32,263 bases of DNA from an uncultured Prevotella sp. (GCF_900549175.1 NZ_URNN01000017.1:1-32263); one strand, 5' to 3'; shown: positions 22,147 through 29,697, numbered from the stretch's first letter. Translations and numbers: made by a program. The notes: generated by a model not told the origin, from the letters alone.

Positions 22147-23226
22147 ATGAATCTGATGGCACGACTGTTTCTCGTATTCTTGTTTCTCGTTACTGCATCG
22201 GGTGTGGTGGCCGGAAAGGATGGCGGACGCAAGGAAATCAGCAAGCTGAGGAAGACGGTGAGAAGTCTCAGCTCGATAGATACCAACTATATAGAGCCGC
22301 AACATTATAATTTTACGGTGATGGCGCAGTCTACTGCCACTTACGAGATATACACTCTGAAAAGCAGCAACGGCCAGACGGTGACGCTCGCGCCGGATGT
22401 CATAATGAAGGTGGGGCCGTATTTCGGGTGGCGTTGGTTCTTCCTGGGCTACACTTTCGACCTGCGCAACATCAGTTTCGGGGGGAAGAAGCAGAAGCGC
22501 GAGCTGGATTTCAGCATTTACAGTTCGAAGATTGGCATCGACTTGTTCTACCGCCGGACGGGCAGCGACTACAAGATACGTGATGTGTTTGTGGGTGACG
22601 ACGTCGACGCGGGGCGTCTCGACGGTGTGCCTTTCGATGGCGTGAGTGTGGGAATATCGGGGTTTGACATCTATTACATATTCAACCATCGGCGCTTTTC
22701 GTATCCTGCGGCGTTTTCGCAGAGCACGTGCCAGAAGCGCAGCTGCGGGTCGGTGATAGCGGGGGTGGGCTATACGAAGAACTCTCTCGAGCTCGATTAC
22801 AACAAGTTGCAGAAGGTGGTGGAGGCTTATACCGAGCCCAACACGGCCAAGATAGACAGCGGACTGATGTTCAACAGGGTGAACTATTATGATGTGAGCG
22901 TGTCGGGCGGATATGCCTACAACTGGGTTTTCGCCCGCAACTGGCTGTTCTGTGCCAGCGGTGCGGTGGCTTTCGCATACAAACATTCTGATGGTGATGT
23001 GAGCGAAAAGAACCGTCTGGGCTTCAGTTTCGACAATTTCAACATTGACGGGATAGGGCGCTTCGGCCTCGTTTACAACAATACGCGTTGGTACGCCGGT
23101 GCAAGTGCGATAATACGTTCGTACAATTACAGGAAATCGAGATTCTCGGCAAACAACACTTTCGGCAGTATTAATGTTTATTTGGGATATAATTTTGGCA
23201 AAAAGAAACGTTATAGAAATAGATGA
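22147..23226 (+). CDS. DUF4421 family protein, probable outer-membrane barrel
   Basis: This 359-residue exported protein has a signal peptide (MNLMARLFLVFLFLVTASG, cut near VVAG). The rest is rich in alternating beta-strand patterns and aromatic residues (FLGYTFDLRNISF, ELDFSIYSSKIGIDLFYRR, NVYLGYNFGKKK). The pattern and length agree with DUF4421, a Bacteroidetes family thought to form outer-membrane beta-barrels; its role is unknown. It ends with a basic tail. Its stop overlaps the next gene's start as ATGA and it follows the oxidoreductase by 6 bases, so it is the middle gene of a three-gene operon. The family name comes from recognition by eye. Confidence 0.82.
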   Translation: MNLMARLFLVFLFLVTASGVVAGKDGGRKEISKLRKTVRSLSSIDTNYIEPQHYNFTVMAQSTATYEIYTLKSSNGQTVTLAPDVIMKVGPYFGWRWFFLGYTFDLRNISFGGKKQKRELDFSIYSSKIGIDLFYRRTGSDYKIRDVFVGDDVDAGRLDGVPFDGVSVGISGFDIYYIFNHRRFSYPAAFSQSTCQKRSCGSVIAGVGYTKNSLELDYNKLQKVVEAYTEPNTAKIDSGLMFNRVNYYDVSVSGGYAYNWVFARNWLFCASGAVAFAYKHSDGDVSEKNRLGFSFDNFNIDGIGRFGLVYNNTRWYAGASAIIRSYNYRKSRFSANNTFGSINVYLGYNFGKKKRYRNR

Positions 23227-24104
23227 ACAGGTTTGTATCATACGTATTCATGGCCGTGCTGATGCTCGTATCGGCACCCGGGCGTGCCGTGGCGTGCGGT
23301 GGCGGCAGCGGCGCAGTGCACTATACACAGGCTGACAGCTGCCTGATAAGCGGGCTGTTGGCGGAGGCCGGGGCTTTGCCGGAGGGCGAAAACGTGCCCT
23401 TGTTTTTCGCAAGGAAATTTCTCGGGCGGCCGTATGTGGCGCACACTCTCGAGATTTTCGACGACGAAAGGCTTGTCGTGAACACGTCGGAGCTTGACTG
23501 CACGACGCTGGTGGAAACCGTTACGGCACTGACATTGTGCGTTTACAGGAAGAAGTTTGCCTTCGGCGACTATCTCGGCATGCTGAAGTGTCTCAGGTAT
23601 CGGGGCGGAGTGATGTCCGGTTACACCTCGCGCCTGCATTATTTCAGCGACTGGATTGACGACAAGCGGGCCATGGGACTGGTGGAGGAGATACAGAATC
23701 CTGTGCCGCCGTTCACAGCATTGCAGCGTCTCGACATCAGTTACATGAGCACGCACAGTGGATCTTACAAGGCGCTGGCGGCCCATCCGGAGTTCGTTCC
23801 GGAGATAAGGCGGCAGGAGAAGGCGCTGACCGGCCGCACGTACAGGTATATACCAAAGTCGGCGGTGGCCGGTGCGGCGGTGAAAAAGGCCGTAAGAGAC
23901 GGTGACATCATCGCCATCACGTGCCGGAAGAAGGGCCTTGACATAGCCCATCTCGGTTTTGCCGTATGGCGGAAAGACGGCCTGCACCTGCTCAATGCCT
24001 CGATGCTGCACCATAAGGTGGTGGAGGAGCCGATGACATTGTACAGGTATTTGCAGAAGCATCCCGCGCATACGGGAATAAGGATAGTGAGAATAAGCAG
24101 ATGA
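23223..24104 (+). CDS. DUF1460 protein, NlpC/P60-like amidase or peptidase
   Basis: This 293-residue exported protein belongs to DUF1460, a family with a papain-like NlpC/P60 fold that probably acts on cell-wall peptides. The signal sequence ends at AVAC with Cys25, a weak lipobox, so it may be lipid-anchored. The likely catalytic cysteine is Cys93 in SELDCTTLVE, and the histidine is His243 in DIAHLGFAV, with a third polar residue Asn258 in HLLNAS. These are the usual positions for the family, so the enzyme looks active. The start overlaps DUF4421 as ATGA. The substrate, probably a muropeptide in the periplasm, is inferred from the fold. Confidence 0.87.
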   Translation: MNRFVSYVFMAVLMLVSAPGRAVACGGGSGAVHYTQADSCLISGLLAEAGALPEGENVPLFFARKFLGRPYVAHTLEIFDDERLVVNTSELDCTTLVETVTALTLCVYRKKFAFGDYLGMLKCLRYRGGVMSGYTSRLHYFSDWIDDKRAMGLVEEIQNPVPPFTALQRLDISYMSTHSGSYKALAAHPEFVPEIRRQEKALTGRTYRYIPKSAVAGAAVKKAVRDGDIIAITCRKKGLDIAHLGFAVWRKDGLHLLNASMLHHKVVEEPMTLYRYLQKHPAHTGIRIVRISR

Positions 24105-24192
24105 AACCTTTGCAACGGGAGGTGGAACGGCCGGAGTAAAAGTGTCAGACAGACAATAACAAACAAATAAATAACAAATAACAAGAAAGAAA

Positions 24193-24573
24193 ATGGAATT
24201 ACCTGATTTTATGAGTTATGCCGGAAAGTTTTCTGCCGGCGACTTTACAGAGAAGATTTCGCGCATAGCCAAGAGGGCCGGGGCCAAGCTTGTGTATGCC
24301 GCTCTCATACTTTATTATACTCTTCAGAGCGATAAAGTGTCGGCCAAAGACAAGGCCATCATAATAGGAGCACTGGGATACATGATCAGTCCGCTTGATG
24401 TCGTGCCCGACGCAGTGCCCATTGTGGGGTTGACGGACGATATGGCCGTGCTGCTTTATGTGCTGAAAAAGATTTGGACCGACGTGGAACCGGAGATAAA
24501 GGACAAGGCCAAGGAAAAGCTGGCCAAGTGGTTCGACGAGGACGAAATAGCGGAAATAGAAAATCTTTTTTAG
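24193..24573 (+). CDS. YkvA-like DUF1232 protein
   Basis: This 126-residue protein contains the DUF1232 core, here GALGYMISPLDVVPDAVPIVGLTDDMAVL (about 54-83). The family is widespread, small and of unknown function. The core is a hydrophobic helical hairpin and may touch the membrane. The C-terminal third is acidic and helical (KDKAKEKLAKWFDEDEIAEIENLF). It follows the DUF1460 gene by 88 bases without a clear promoter or terminator between them, so it may be the fourth gene of that operon. Two hairpins follow it. Confidence 0.88.
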   Translation: MELPDFMSYAGKFSAGDFTEKISRIAKRAGAKLVYAALILYYTLQSDKVSAKDKAIIIGALGYMISPLDVVPDAVPIVGLTDDMAVLLYVLKKIWTDVEPEIKDKAKEKLAKWFDEDEIAEIENLF

Positions 24574-24612
24574 TCCGCGGGGTGCGTGCCGGCCACTGGC
24601 GGCCGGTAGGGC

Positions 24613-24657
24613 AAGCCGTTTCCACAGTCTCCTTTCGGCGGATTGTGGAAACGGCTT
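24613..24657 (+). terminator. Hairpin after the DUF1232 gene
   Basis: A 14-bp perfect stem, AAGCCGTTTCCACA (24613-24626) with its complement (24644-24657), lies 39 bases after the DUF1232 stop. No U-tract follows directly. A smaller GGCC-rich inverted repeat precedes it at 24589-24606. Confidence 0.6.
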
Positions 24658-24667
24658 CACGTATTAT

Positions 24668-24691
24668 TGTAGGGACATATCCCTACATTTT
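24668..24691 (+). terminator. Second hairpin with a short T-run
   Basis: An 8-bp perfect stem, TGTAGGGA (24668-24675) with TCCCTACA (24680-24687), has a 4-base loop and is followed by TTTTG. It may be the actual terminator of the DUF1232 transcript. Confidence 0.6.
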
Positions 24692-24785
24692 GCTTCTTTG
24701 TATGTTGATATACCATCTTGAAATGTATCCTTCGGCGTTCGCAATGTGGTGTGACGCGCCGGCGCGGTTGCGCCCTGACAAAACA

Positions 24786-24819
24786 AAAGAGACTGATTGA
24801 ACACTCAATCAGTCTCTTT
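24786..24819 (-). terminator. Terminator of tRNA-Cys
   Basis: A 15-bp perfect stem, AAAGAGACTGATTGA (24786-24800) with its complement (24805-24819), has a 4-base loop. On the minus strand it is followed by TTTTGTTTT, a good intrinsic terminator directly after the tRNA. Confidence 0.9.
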
Positions 24820-24822
24820 CTT

Positions 24823-24897
24823 TGGAGGTGCCTAGCAGATTCGAACTGCTGTAGACGGTTTTGCAGACCGTTGACTAAGCCACTCATCCAAGGCACC
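24823..24897 (-). tRNA. tRNA-Cys (anticodon GCA)
   Basis: On the minus strand the acceptor arms GGTGCCT and AGGCACC pair perfectly and are followed by discriminator T and an encoded CCA (24825-24823). The anticodon loop reads CTGCAAA, giving GCA. The T-arm contains GTTCGAATC. A T at the discriminator position is the usual identity base for tRNA-Cys. There is no intron. Confidence 0.96.
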
Positions 24898-24915
24898 ATT
24901 GCTTGTTTGCGGTTG

Positions 24916-24946
24916 CAAAGGTAGGCATTTATTTTTATCCGACCAA
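24916..24946 (-). promoter_or_regulatory. Promoter of tRNA-Cys
   Basis: On the minus strand, TTG (24946-24944), a 20-base spacer and TACCTTTG (24923-24916) match the consensus, 19 bases before the tRNA. The upstream half lies inside the 3' end of the Cys-rich membrane protein gene. Confidence 0.85.
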
Positions 24947-25120
24947 ATCTTTTTGCGTGTTTTTTCGCTTTTCTTCGCATTTTCTTTTCATTTCGTTGCG
25001 GAGAGAGCAGCCGTCGCAGCCGTCGCAAGGTGATGCGGGACGGTTCAGCATCTTGTATATACGCCATCCGGCATAGGCCGCGGCGCATGCCACAATTAAG
25101 TAGACCGCTACTGTCTGCAT
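24935..25120 (-). CDS. Small Cys-rich membrane protein (FeoB-associated type)
   Basis: This 61-residue protein has one N-terminal membrane helix (about residues 4-22, VAVYLIVACAAAYAGW). A cytosolic tail carries a tight cysteine cluster, PCDGCDGCSL (31-40), another cysteine at 48, and a run of Lys, Arg and Glu. This matches the FeoB-associated Cys-rich membrane protein family, thought to bind iron or an iron-sulfur cluster. No feoA or feoB is in the window, so the link to ferrous iron uptake is not supported by context. The start overlaps the end of the Nudix gene by 13 bases, making it the last gene of a three-gene operon. It is too short to stand out among longer open frames on the same strand. 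Confidence 0.78.
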   Translation of the reverse strand: MQTVAVYLIVACAAAYAGWRIYKMLNRPASPCDGCDGCSLRNEMKRKCEEKRKNTQKDLVG

Positions 25121-25614
25121 GCGAAGAACTTTGTGTATTCCGACTCGAAATTGGGTGTGAACACGCCTTTGCCTATGTTCGCCCTTATGTCTTCCGCGCT
25201 CCAGAAACGGCCCCCGGCCAGTTCGTTCGCGTTCGGGCAGACGGCTCCGTCGTATGTCGTCTTGTGCACATATACCAGTTCCCGCTCCCGTTCGCTCTCG
25301 AAAACGTAGTGCCCCAAGGCTTCCGGGGTGAAGTCGGTCACGCCCAGTTCTTCGCCCACTTCGCGGCGGAGGGCCTGCTCTACGGTCTCGCCCGCATCTA
25401 CATGTCCGCCGGTTGAGGTGTCCCATTTGCCCGGTTGGATGTCTTTCCATGCCGGTCTTTTCTGGAGATACAGTTCTCCCTTGCTGTTGAACAGGTGCAG
25501 GTGCACTACCGGATGAAGTGCCTTTGAGCCGCCGTGAGCCTCGCCACGGGTTATGGTTCCGGTGACATTGCCGTCTTCATCCACTGTCGGAAATCGCTCG
25601 TTACTGTTGTCCAT
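25108..25614 (-). CDS. Nudix hydrolase
   Basis: This 168-residue cytosolic protein should hydrolyse a nucleoside diphosphate linked to another group, or act as an isopentenyl diphosphate isomerase-like hydrolase. The Nudix box is complete: Gly70, Glu76 and REVGEELGV (84-92), in the order G-x5-E-x7-RE-U-x-EE-x-G-U. The N-terminal part (GEAHGGSKALHPVVHLHLFN and LQKRPAWKDIQPGKWD) resembles the YfcD/Idi-like subgroup. The substrate is not identifiable. It follows the lipid kinase after a 2-base gap and overlaps the Cys-rich protein, so these are one operon. Confidence 0.93.
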   Translation of the reverse strand: MDNSNERFPTVDEDGNVTGTITRGEAHGGSKALHPVVHLHLFNSKGELYLQKRPAWKDIQPGKWDTSTGGHVDAGETVEQALRREVGEELGVTDFTPEALGHYVFESERERELVYVHKTTYDGAVCPNANELAGGRFWSAEDIRANIGKGVFTPNFESEYTKFFACRQ

Positions 25615-25616
25615 GT

Positions 25617-26660
25617 CTATGTCTTGTTGTTTTTCAGTTTCTGCAGCAGTGCCTTGTTCATCGTCTGTATGCGCTTTCCGCGCTTTTCTATGTCCTTTCT
25701 TACATTATTTATATTATAGTACAGTTCGGCGAAGGCGTTGAGGAAGAAGTTCGGTCTGCTGTCGGTCTCTATGACTTCGGGGTTGGTTATTATCCTGATG
25801 CCGTGCTCTTCTATGTGCACGTCAATGTCGGTTCCGGTCATTATCGGCTCGCCGTCATAGTGTATCGGGCCGGGAGTGCTCCGGTGTATGTGTATGCGTT
25901 TGGCCTTGAACGTCTTTATCTTTGAGTTCTTGTCGAGCGTCTTGCTGAATATGTCGAGGCTTATCTGCGGAGCGTCGAAGGCGTTGAAAGGCTCCATTAT
26001 TATGACGTCCATGAGCCCGTCTGTCATGGTTGCCTTTGGCGCGATGTAGGCGTTGTTGCCGTATTGCGACGCATTGGCGCAGGCAATGAGGAAGGCTTTG
26101 TGCCGTTTGGTGCCTGTCTCGTCCTCCACTTCGTATGTCTCGGGCTGGTAGTCGAGGCCTTCTTTCAGCACATTTTCTATGTAAGTGATGGGTCCGCGCT
26201 TCTTTGAATTGGCGAATTTCTGGCTGATAAAGGCGTCGAATCCCATGCCGCAGGTGCAGAAGAACGGCAGGTCGTTGATGATGCCGTAGTCTAATGACTC
26301 GATGTTGAGGCGGTTTATTATCTCTATTGATTTGCGTATGTCGATGGGAATGGACAGGTGGCGTGCCAGGCCGTTGCCCGACCCGCACGGTATTATGCCC
26401 AGTGCTGTCTGCGAATGTGTGAGTGCACGCGCCACCTCATTCACCGTTCCGTCGCCCCCTATGGCCACGGCCACGTCGATTTTGTCCTCCACACACTGTC
26501 TGGCAATCTCCGTTGCATGGCCTGCATACTCGGTGAACTTCACTTGATAATCGAACTTCGATTTGTCAAGAGTGCTGTCAATCATGCGCGGTATTTCGTT
26601 TTTCGCATGGTTGCCCGATATCGGATTCAGTATGAATACTATGTTATGTTTTGAGTTCAT
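25617..26660 (-). CDS. Diacylglycerol/sphingosine kinase-family lipid kinase
   Basis: This 347-residue protein has the DAGK catalytic fold. The N-terminal nucleotide-binding domain carries NPISGNHAK (12-20), the diagnostic GGDGTVNEVA (68-77) and PCGSGNGLAR (91-100). The rest is the beta-sandwich lipid-binding domain (YDGEPI near residue 270). It is related to YegS, DgkB and sphingosine kinases, and phosphorylates a lipid hydroxyl using ATP at the membrane surface. Substrate is not decided by sequence. It is divergent from the serine palmitoyltransferase gene across a 162-base promoter region, so a sphingoid base or related lipid is a reasonable guess. It leads the operon with the Nudix and Cys-rich genes. 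Confidence 0.92.
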   Translation of the reverse strand: MNSKHNIVFILNPISGNHAKNEIPRMIDSTLDKSKFDYQVKFTEYAGHATEIARQCVEDKIDVAVAIGGDGTVNEVARALTHSQTALGIIPCGSGNGLARHLSIPIDIRKSIEIINRLNIESLDYGIINDLPFFCTCGMGFDAFISQKFANSKKRGPITYIENVLKEGLDYQPETYEVEDETGTKRHKAFLIACANASQYGNNAYIAPKATMTDGLMDVIIMEPFNAFDAPQISLDIFSKTLDKNSKIKTFKAKRIHIHRSTPGPIHYDGEPIMTGTDIDVHIEEHGIRIITNPEVIETDSRPNFFLNAFAELYYNINNVRKDIEKRGKRIQTMNKALLQKLKNNKT

Positions 26661-26668
26661 CTTACTTG

Positions 26669-26676
26669 CAAAAATA
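26669..26676 (-). promoter_or_regulatory. Possible -7 element before the lipid kinase
   Basis: The minus strand reads TATTTTTG, matching TAnnTTTG, only 9 bases before the kinase start. There is no TTG at the usual distance upstream. Tentative. Confidence 0.35.
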
Positions 26677-26770
26677 CAATATTAGCCAATAATAAAGCCC
26701 GATTCGTACATAAAAAACTCTAAAAGTGACGATTATTTAAAAAAAATAATATCTTTTGATAAAAAATGTG

Positions 26771-26778
26771 TACCTTTG
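26771..26778 (+). promoter_or_regulatory. -7 element of the palmitoyltransferase gene
   Basis: TACCTTTG lies 45 bases upstream of the GTG start. A TTTG at 26755-26758 is too close (12-base spacer) to be a normal -33 element, so only the -7 half is well supported. Confidence 0.55.
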
Positions 26779-26822
26779 CAGCCTGTATAACTTAGTAGTA
26801 TATCTACGTAATTATTATAAAA

Positions 26823-28010
26823 GTGGGACAGTTACAAGAAAGATACAAGAACTATCGCGAGCCTCAGAAGTTTATGGAGGCTGGCGTTTATCCCTATTTT
26901 CGTGCTATAACCAGCAAGCAGGGTACAGAAGTTGAAATGGCCGGACACAAGGTATTGATGTTCGGTTCCAACGCTTACACAGGATTGACGGGCGACGAAC
27001 GCATCATCGCCGCAGCGAAGAATGCTTTGGACAAGTACGGTTCCGGATGTGCCGGAAGCCGTTTCCTCAACGGAACGCTTGACTTGCACGTTCAGTTGGA
27101 GAAGGAACTTGCTGAGTTTGAGGGCAAGGATGACTGCCTTTGCTTCTCTACCGGCTTCTCTGTCAATGCCGGAGTGCTTGCCGTTGTTGTGGGTCGTGGC
27201 GACTATATCATCTGCGATGACCGCGACCATGCAAGTATAGTGGACGGCCGCCGCCTTTCGTTTGCGAAGCAGTTACACTACAAGCACAATGACATGGAGG
27301 ACCTTGAGAACATTCTCAAGACCCTTCCCAAGGAGGCTGTAAAGCTGATTGTGGTTGACGGCGTGTTCTCGATGGAGGGCGATCTCTGCAAGTTGCCGGA
27401 GATAGTGGAGCTTAAGCACAAGTATAATTGCTCGATAATGGTGGACGAGGCTCACGGCGTGGGCGTGTTCGGACGCCAGGGCAGGGGCGTGTGCGACCAT
27501 TTCGGACTGACCGACGAGGTAGACCTTATCATGGGAACATTCTCGAAATCGCTTGCAAGCATCGGCGGATTCATCGCCGGCGACGCCGATACCATCAACT
27601 TCATACGCCACACCTGCCGCACATATATATTCAGTGCGTCAGACACTCCCGCCGCAACGGCTGCCGCAATGGAGGCGCTTCACATTCTGAAGAGTGAGCC
27701 GGAGCGCATCGAGGCGTTGTGGAAGGTGACCAACTATGCACTGCGCCGCTTCCGCGAGGAGGGCTTCGAGATAGGCGATACGGAGAGTCCTATCATACCG
27801 CTCTATGTTCATGACATAGACAAGACGTTCCTCGTGACGAAGATGGCCTTCGATGCCGGAGTGTTCATCAACCCGGTTATTCCCCCGGCATGCGCCCCGC
27901 AGGACACGCTTGTGCGCTTCGCTCTGATGGCAAGCCATACGGAAGAGCAGGTTGAACGCGGTGTCCAGGCTCTGACAAAGATATTCAAGGAGTTGGAAAT
28001 AATAAAATAA
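26823..28010 (+). CDS. spt: Serine palmitoyltransferase-like aminotransferase-fold enzyme
   Basis: This 395-residue pyridoxal-phosphate enzyme is of the alpha-oxoamine synthase family, which condenses an amino acid with an acyl-CoA or acyl-ACP. The N-terminus (GQLQERYKNYREPQKFMEAGVYPYF, in two segments of the family) is like the Bacteroides and Prevotella enzyme. That enzyme makes 3-ketosphinganine from serine and palmitoyl-CoA, the first step of sphingolipid synthesis. Cofactor residues are visible: His137 in RDHAS, DEAHG (208-212) and Lys242 in GTFSKSLASIGG. The start is GTG at 26823, since the next ATG would remove conserved residues. Other members of the family (KBL, AONS) remain possible, but the GSNAYTGLTGDER and GYPYF-type contexts favour SPT. 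It is divergent from a lipid kinase. Confidence 0.88.
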   Translation: MGQLQERYKNYREPQKFMEAGVYPYFRAITSKQGTEVEMAGHKVLMFGSNAYTGLTGDERIIAAAKNALDKYGSGCAGSRFLNGTLDLHVQLEKELAEFEGKDDCLCFSTGFSVNAGVLAVVVGRGDYIICDDRDHASIVDGRRLSFAKQLHYKHNDMEDLENILKTLPKEAVKLIVVDGVFSMEGDLCKLPEIVELKHKYNCSIMVDEAHGVGVFGRQGRGVCDHFGLTDEVDLIMGTFSKSLASIGGFIAGDADTINFIRHTCRTYIFSASDTPAATAAAMEALHILKSEPERIEALWKVTNYALRRFREEGFEIGDTESPIIPLYVHDIDKTFLVTKMAFDAGVFINPVIPPACAPQDTLVRFALMASHTEEQVERGVQALTKIFKELEIIK

Positions 28011-28022
28011 AGACAATAAAAT

Positions 28023-28053
28023 TTGCAGGACTCGGAAAATATCGCTACCTTTG
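28023..28053 (+). promoter_or_regulatory. Promoter of tRNA-Pro
   Basis: TTG (28023-28025), a 20-base spacer and TACCTTTG (28046-28053) match the consensus, 37 bases before the tRNA. Confidence 0.85.
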
Positions 28054-28090
28054 CAACCGCAAAACGGGGATGTTTTCCAAGTCTTTGCAG

Positions 28091-28164
28091 CGGGGTGTAG
28101 CGCAGCCCGGTAGCGCTCCTGGTTTGGGACCAGGCGGACGCAGGTTCGAATCCTGTCGCCCCGA
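28091..28164 (+). tRNA. tRNA-Pro (anticodon TGG)
   Basis: The acceptor arms CGGGGTG and CGCCCCG pair (one G-T), the anticodon stem CTGG/CCAG holds the loop TTTGGGA, giving TGG, and the T-arm has GGTTCGAATCC. The discriminator is A. CCA is not encoded (the DNA continues CAA), so it must be added by the CCA enzyme, unlike the tRNA-Cys here. Confidence 0.96.
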
Positions 28165-28172
28165 CAACTTAA

Positions 28173-28203
28173 AGAATCCTCACATCGAGGGTTCTTTTTT
28201 TTG
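28173..28203 (+). terminator. Terminator of tRNA-Pro
   Basis: AGAATCCTC (28173-28181) pairs with GAGGGTTCT (28187-28195) with one wobble pair, followed by eight T. It starts 9 bases after the tRNA. Confidence 0.9.
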
Positions 28204-28216
28204 TTATTACTGTCAT

Positions 28217-28304
28217 CGGATGTTTTTATTGCAATCAGCGGATGTTCTTATTGCAATCGGCTGATGTTATTGTGACAATCTACAGATGTTCTTATTGCAA
28301 CCGG
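28217..28304. repeat. Four tandem 22-nt repeats
   Basis: Units start at 28217, 28239, 28261 and 28283. They share GGATGTTCTTATTGCAATC or a variant; the third is the most diverged (GATGTTATTGTGACAATC). They fill the gap between the tRNA-Pro terminator and the end of the plug-protein gene. The period equals that of the other arrays, but these units lack the GGCC centre and an obvious dyad, so they may be a different family. Confidence 0.9.
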
Positions 28305-28324
28305 CAGCCGGCATTACGCATCCG

Positions 28325-29587
28325 TCACTTGAACTCAAGTTGCCTGTAACCCACCAGTCGCCATGTCCGTCCCCCCGTTTCCTTATAGTATACATAGGCC
28401 TGATAACGGTTCTCGGTCTGATAGAAATTGCCTTCGGTTTGAGGTATGGAGACCTGTCCGGTATTGTCCGTCAGCATATAACGGTATGAATAATATCCCT
28501 GTTTCTGCATTACTGTGGCATGATACATCCCGTCGGCCGCATTGTAATTCATCACGTAGTTCCCTTTGTCATCGTCCGTAGTCCATTCTCCGTCGATGGA
28601 TATTCTGCCGCCGGAAAGCATCGGTGACTTGAGCCGGTAGTGCACATAGACATACTCGCTTATGCAGTCGTTCTCCACGTTGTCGCTGTTGCGGATGTAG
28701 AAGGCACCGTTGGCATCCTCGTCGTAAAGGTAGTTCATCCTCGGTTCGTCGGTGAACGGGAACACGTTGTAGTTGTGTCCGTCCCAGTCGATGCGGTCGA
28801 TGCCCATCGTGGGGTGGCTTACGTCGAGCACCTCATACTTCCTGTATTCGTTTCCGGCGTCGAATATCAGCATGCGGTTGTGCATCCATTCAAGCCCCTT
28901 GTTGGAGATGATGTTGGGCCGGATGTCTTTGCGTGCGCTGTCATCGCGGTTGTTTTGTGTCACGACAATGCCTATCTGCTCGTCGTGATTGGTTACGCTC
29001 AGTGCGCCGTAACCCACTGTCAGCGAGACCTGTTGGTGGCTTTTGTTCACGTCAATGTCCGTGTTTGTGGTGCACGTCATGCCGATGTTGGCCAGAGGTT
29101 CCACCACCATAAACTTCGCTTCGGCCACTTTTTCGCCGTCTTCGTCAAGTACCGTCAGCCTGTAGTTGCCGCTCATCTTCAGGCTGCACTTGTCGTTCGG
29201 CAGCCGGAGAGTGTAGTGAGTGTAAAGGACGGTGGTGTTGAGAGAGTTTTGGTAGTCTTCTATCGGGTTGTCGTTGAATCCGTTCAGGAAGTCGCTTTCA
29301 AATATTTCCTGCGACACACTCCAGTCCTTTTCACAATGATCGATGTGGTAAGTGAAGCGGCGATACTCGTGAGACAGTTCGTCGAAGCTGATATTCAATA
29401 CGTCGTCTCCGCCCAGTGTCATCACCGGCGGCGAGAGCCAGTCGTTGTTCACCACCACCTGCAGGGTCTTTATCTGCCTGCTGTACACCGTCTGTCTCAC
29501 GGCGTTGACATTCTGTGCGGCAGGCGTCGTGAAACAGACGGCCGTCAGGATACACCTTATTATATATATATATGGTATTCTTTCCAT
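28325..29587 (-). CDS. DUF5103 protein, type IX secretion plug domain
   Basis: This 420-residue exported protein has a signal peptide (ERIPYIYIIRCILTAVC, likely cut near PAAQ). The first domain reads VVVNNDWLSPPVMTLGGDDVLNISFDEL. It then contains FTYHIDHCEKDWSVSQEIFESDFLNGFNDNPIEDYQNS in two stretches, characteristic of the DUF5103 family. The domain is now called the T9SS plug because a relative closes the SprA translocon channel. A C-terminal beta-rich domain with EGNFYQTENRYQAYVYY-type segments follows. It should be periplasmic or at the outer membrane. Its presence suggests a type IX secretion system, but no other T9SS gene is in the window. No clear promoter precedes it; the terminator of the upstream operon lies 27 bases away. 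Confidence 0.87.
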   Translation of the reverse strand: MERIPYIYIIRCILTAVCFTTPAAQNVNAVRQTVYSRQIKTLQVVVNNDWLSPPVMTLGGDDVLNISFDELSHEYRRFTYHIDHCEKDWSVSQEIFESDFLNGFNDNPIEDYQNSLNTTVLYTHYTLRLPNDKCSLKMSGNYRLTVLDEDGEKVAEAKFMVVEPLANIGMTCTTNTDIDVNKSHQQVSLTVGYGALSVTNHDEQIGIVVTQNNRDDSARKDIRPNIISNKGLEWMHNRMLIFDAGNEYRKYEVLDVSHPTMGIDRIDWDGHNYNVFPFTDEPRMNYLYDEDANGAFYIRNSDNVENDCISEYVYVHYRLKSPMLSGGRISIDGEWTTDDDKGNYVMNYNAADGMYHATVMQKQGYYSYRYMLTDNTGQVSIPQTEGNFYQTENRYQAYVYYKETGGRTWRLVGYRQLEFK

Positions 29588-29613
29588 CGTCGTGTCTTTG
29601 TAATATCAGCTTT

Positions 29614-29653
29614 AAAAAAAGGCTCCCGCATCCGTATTGGGGATGCAGGAGTC
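29614..29653 (-). terminator. Terminator of the scaffold-GGGtGRT operon
   Basis: On the minus strand a 13-bp stem with one C-A mismatch and one wobble pair (29653-29641 with 29633-29621) has a 7-base loop and is followed by seven T (29620-29614). It is oriented to end the upstream operon and lies just before the plug-protein gene. Confidence 0.85.
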
Positions 29654-29697
29654 TGGCTTTATATTATGAGAATCGCATGTCTCACGACATGTTTGGT

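Noticed and set aside
21145..23241. 698-codon minus-strand frame
   Set aside because: Antisense to the oxidoreductase and DUF4421 genes, both of which have clear families and junctions.
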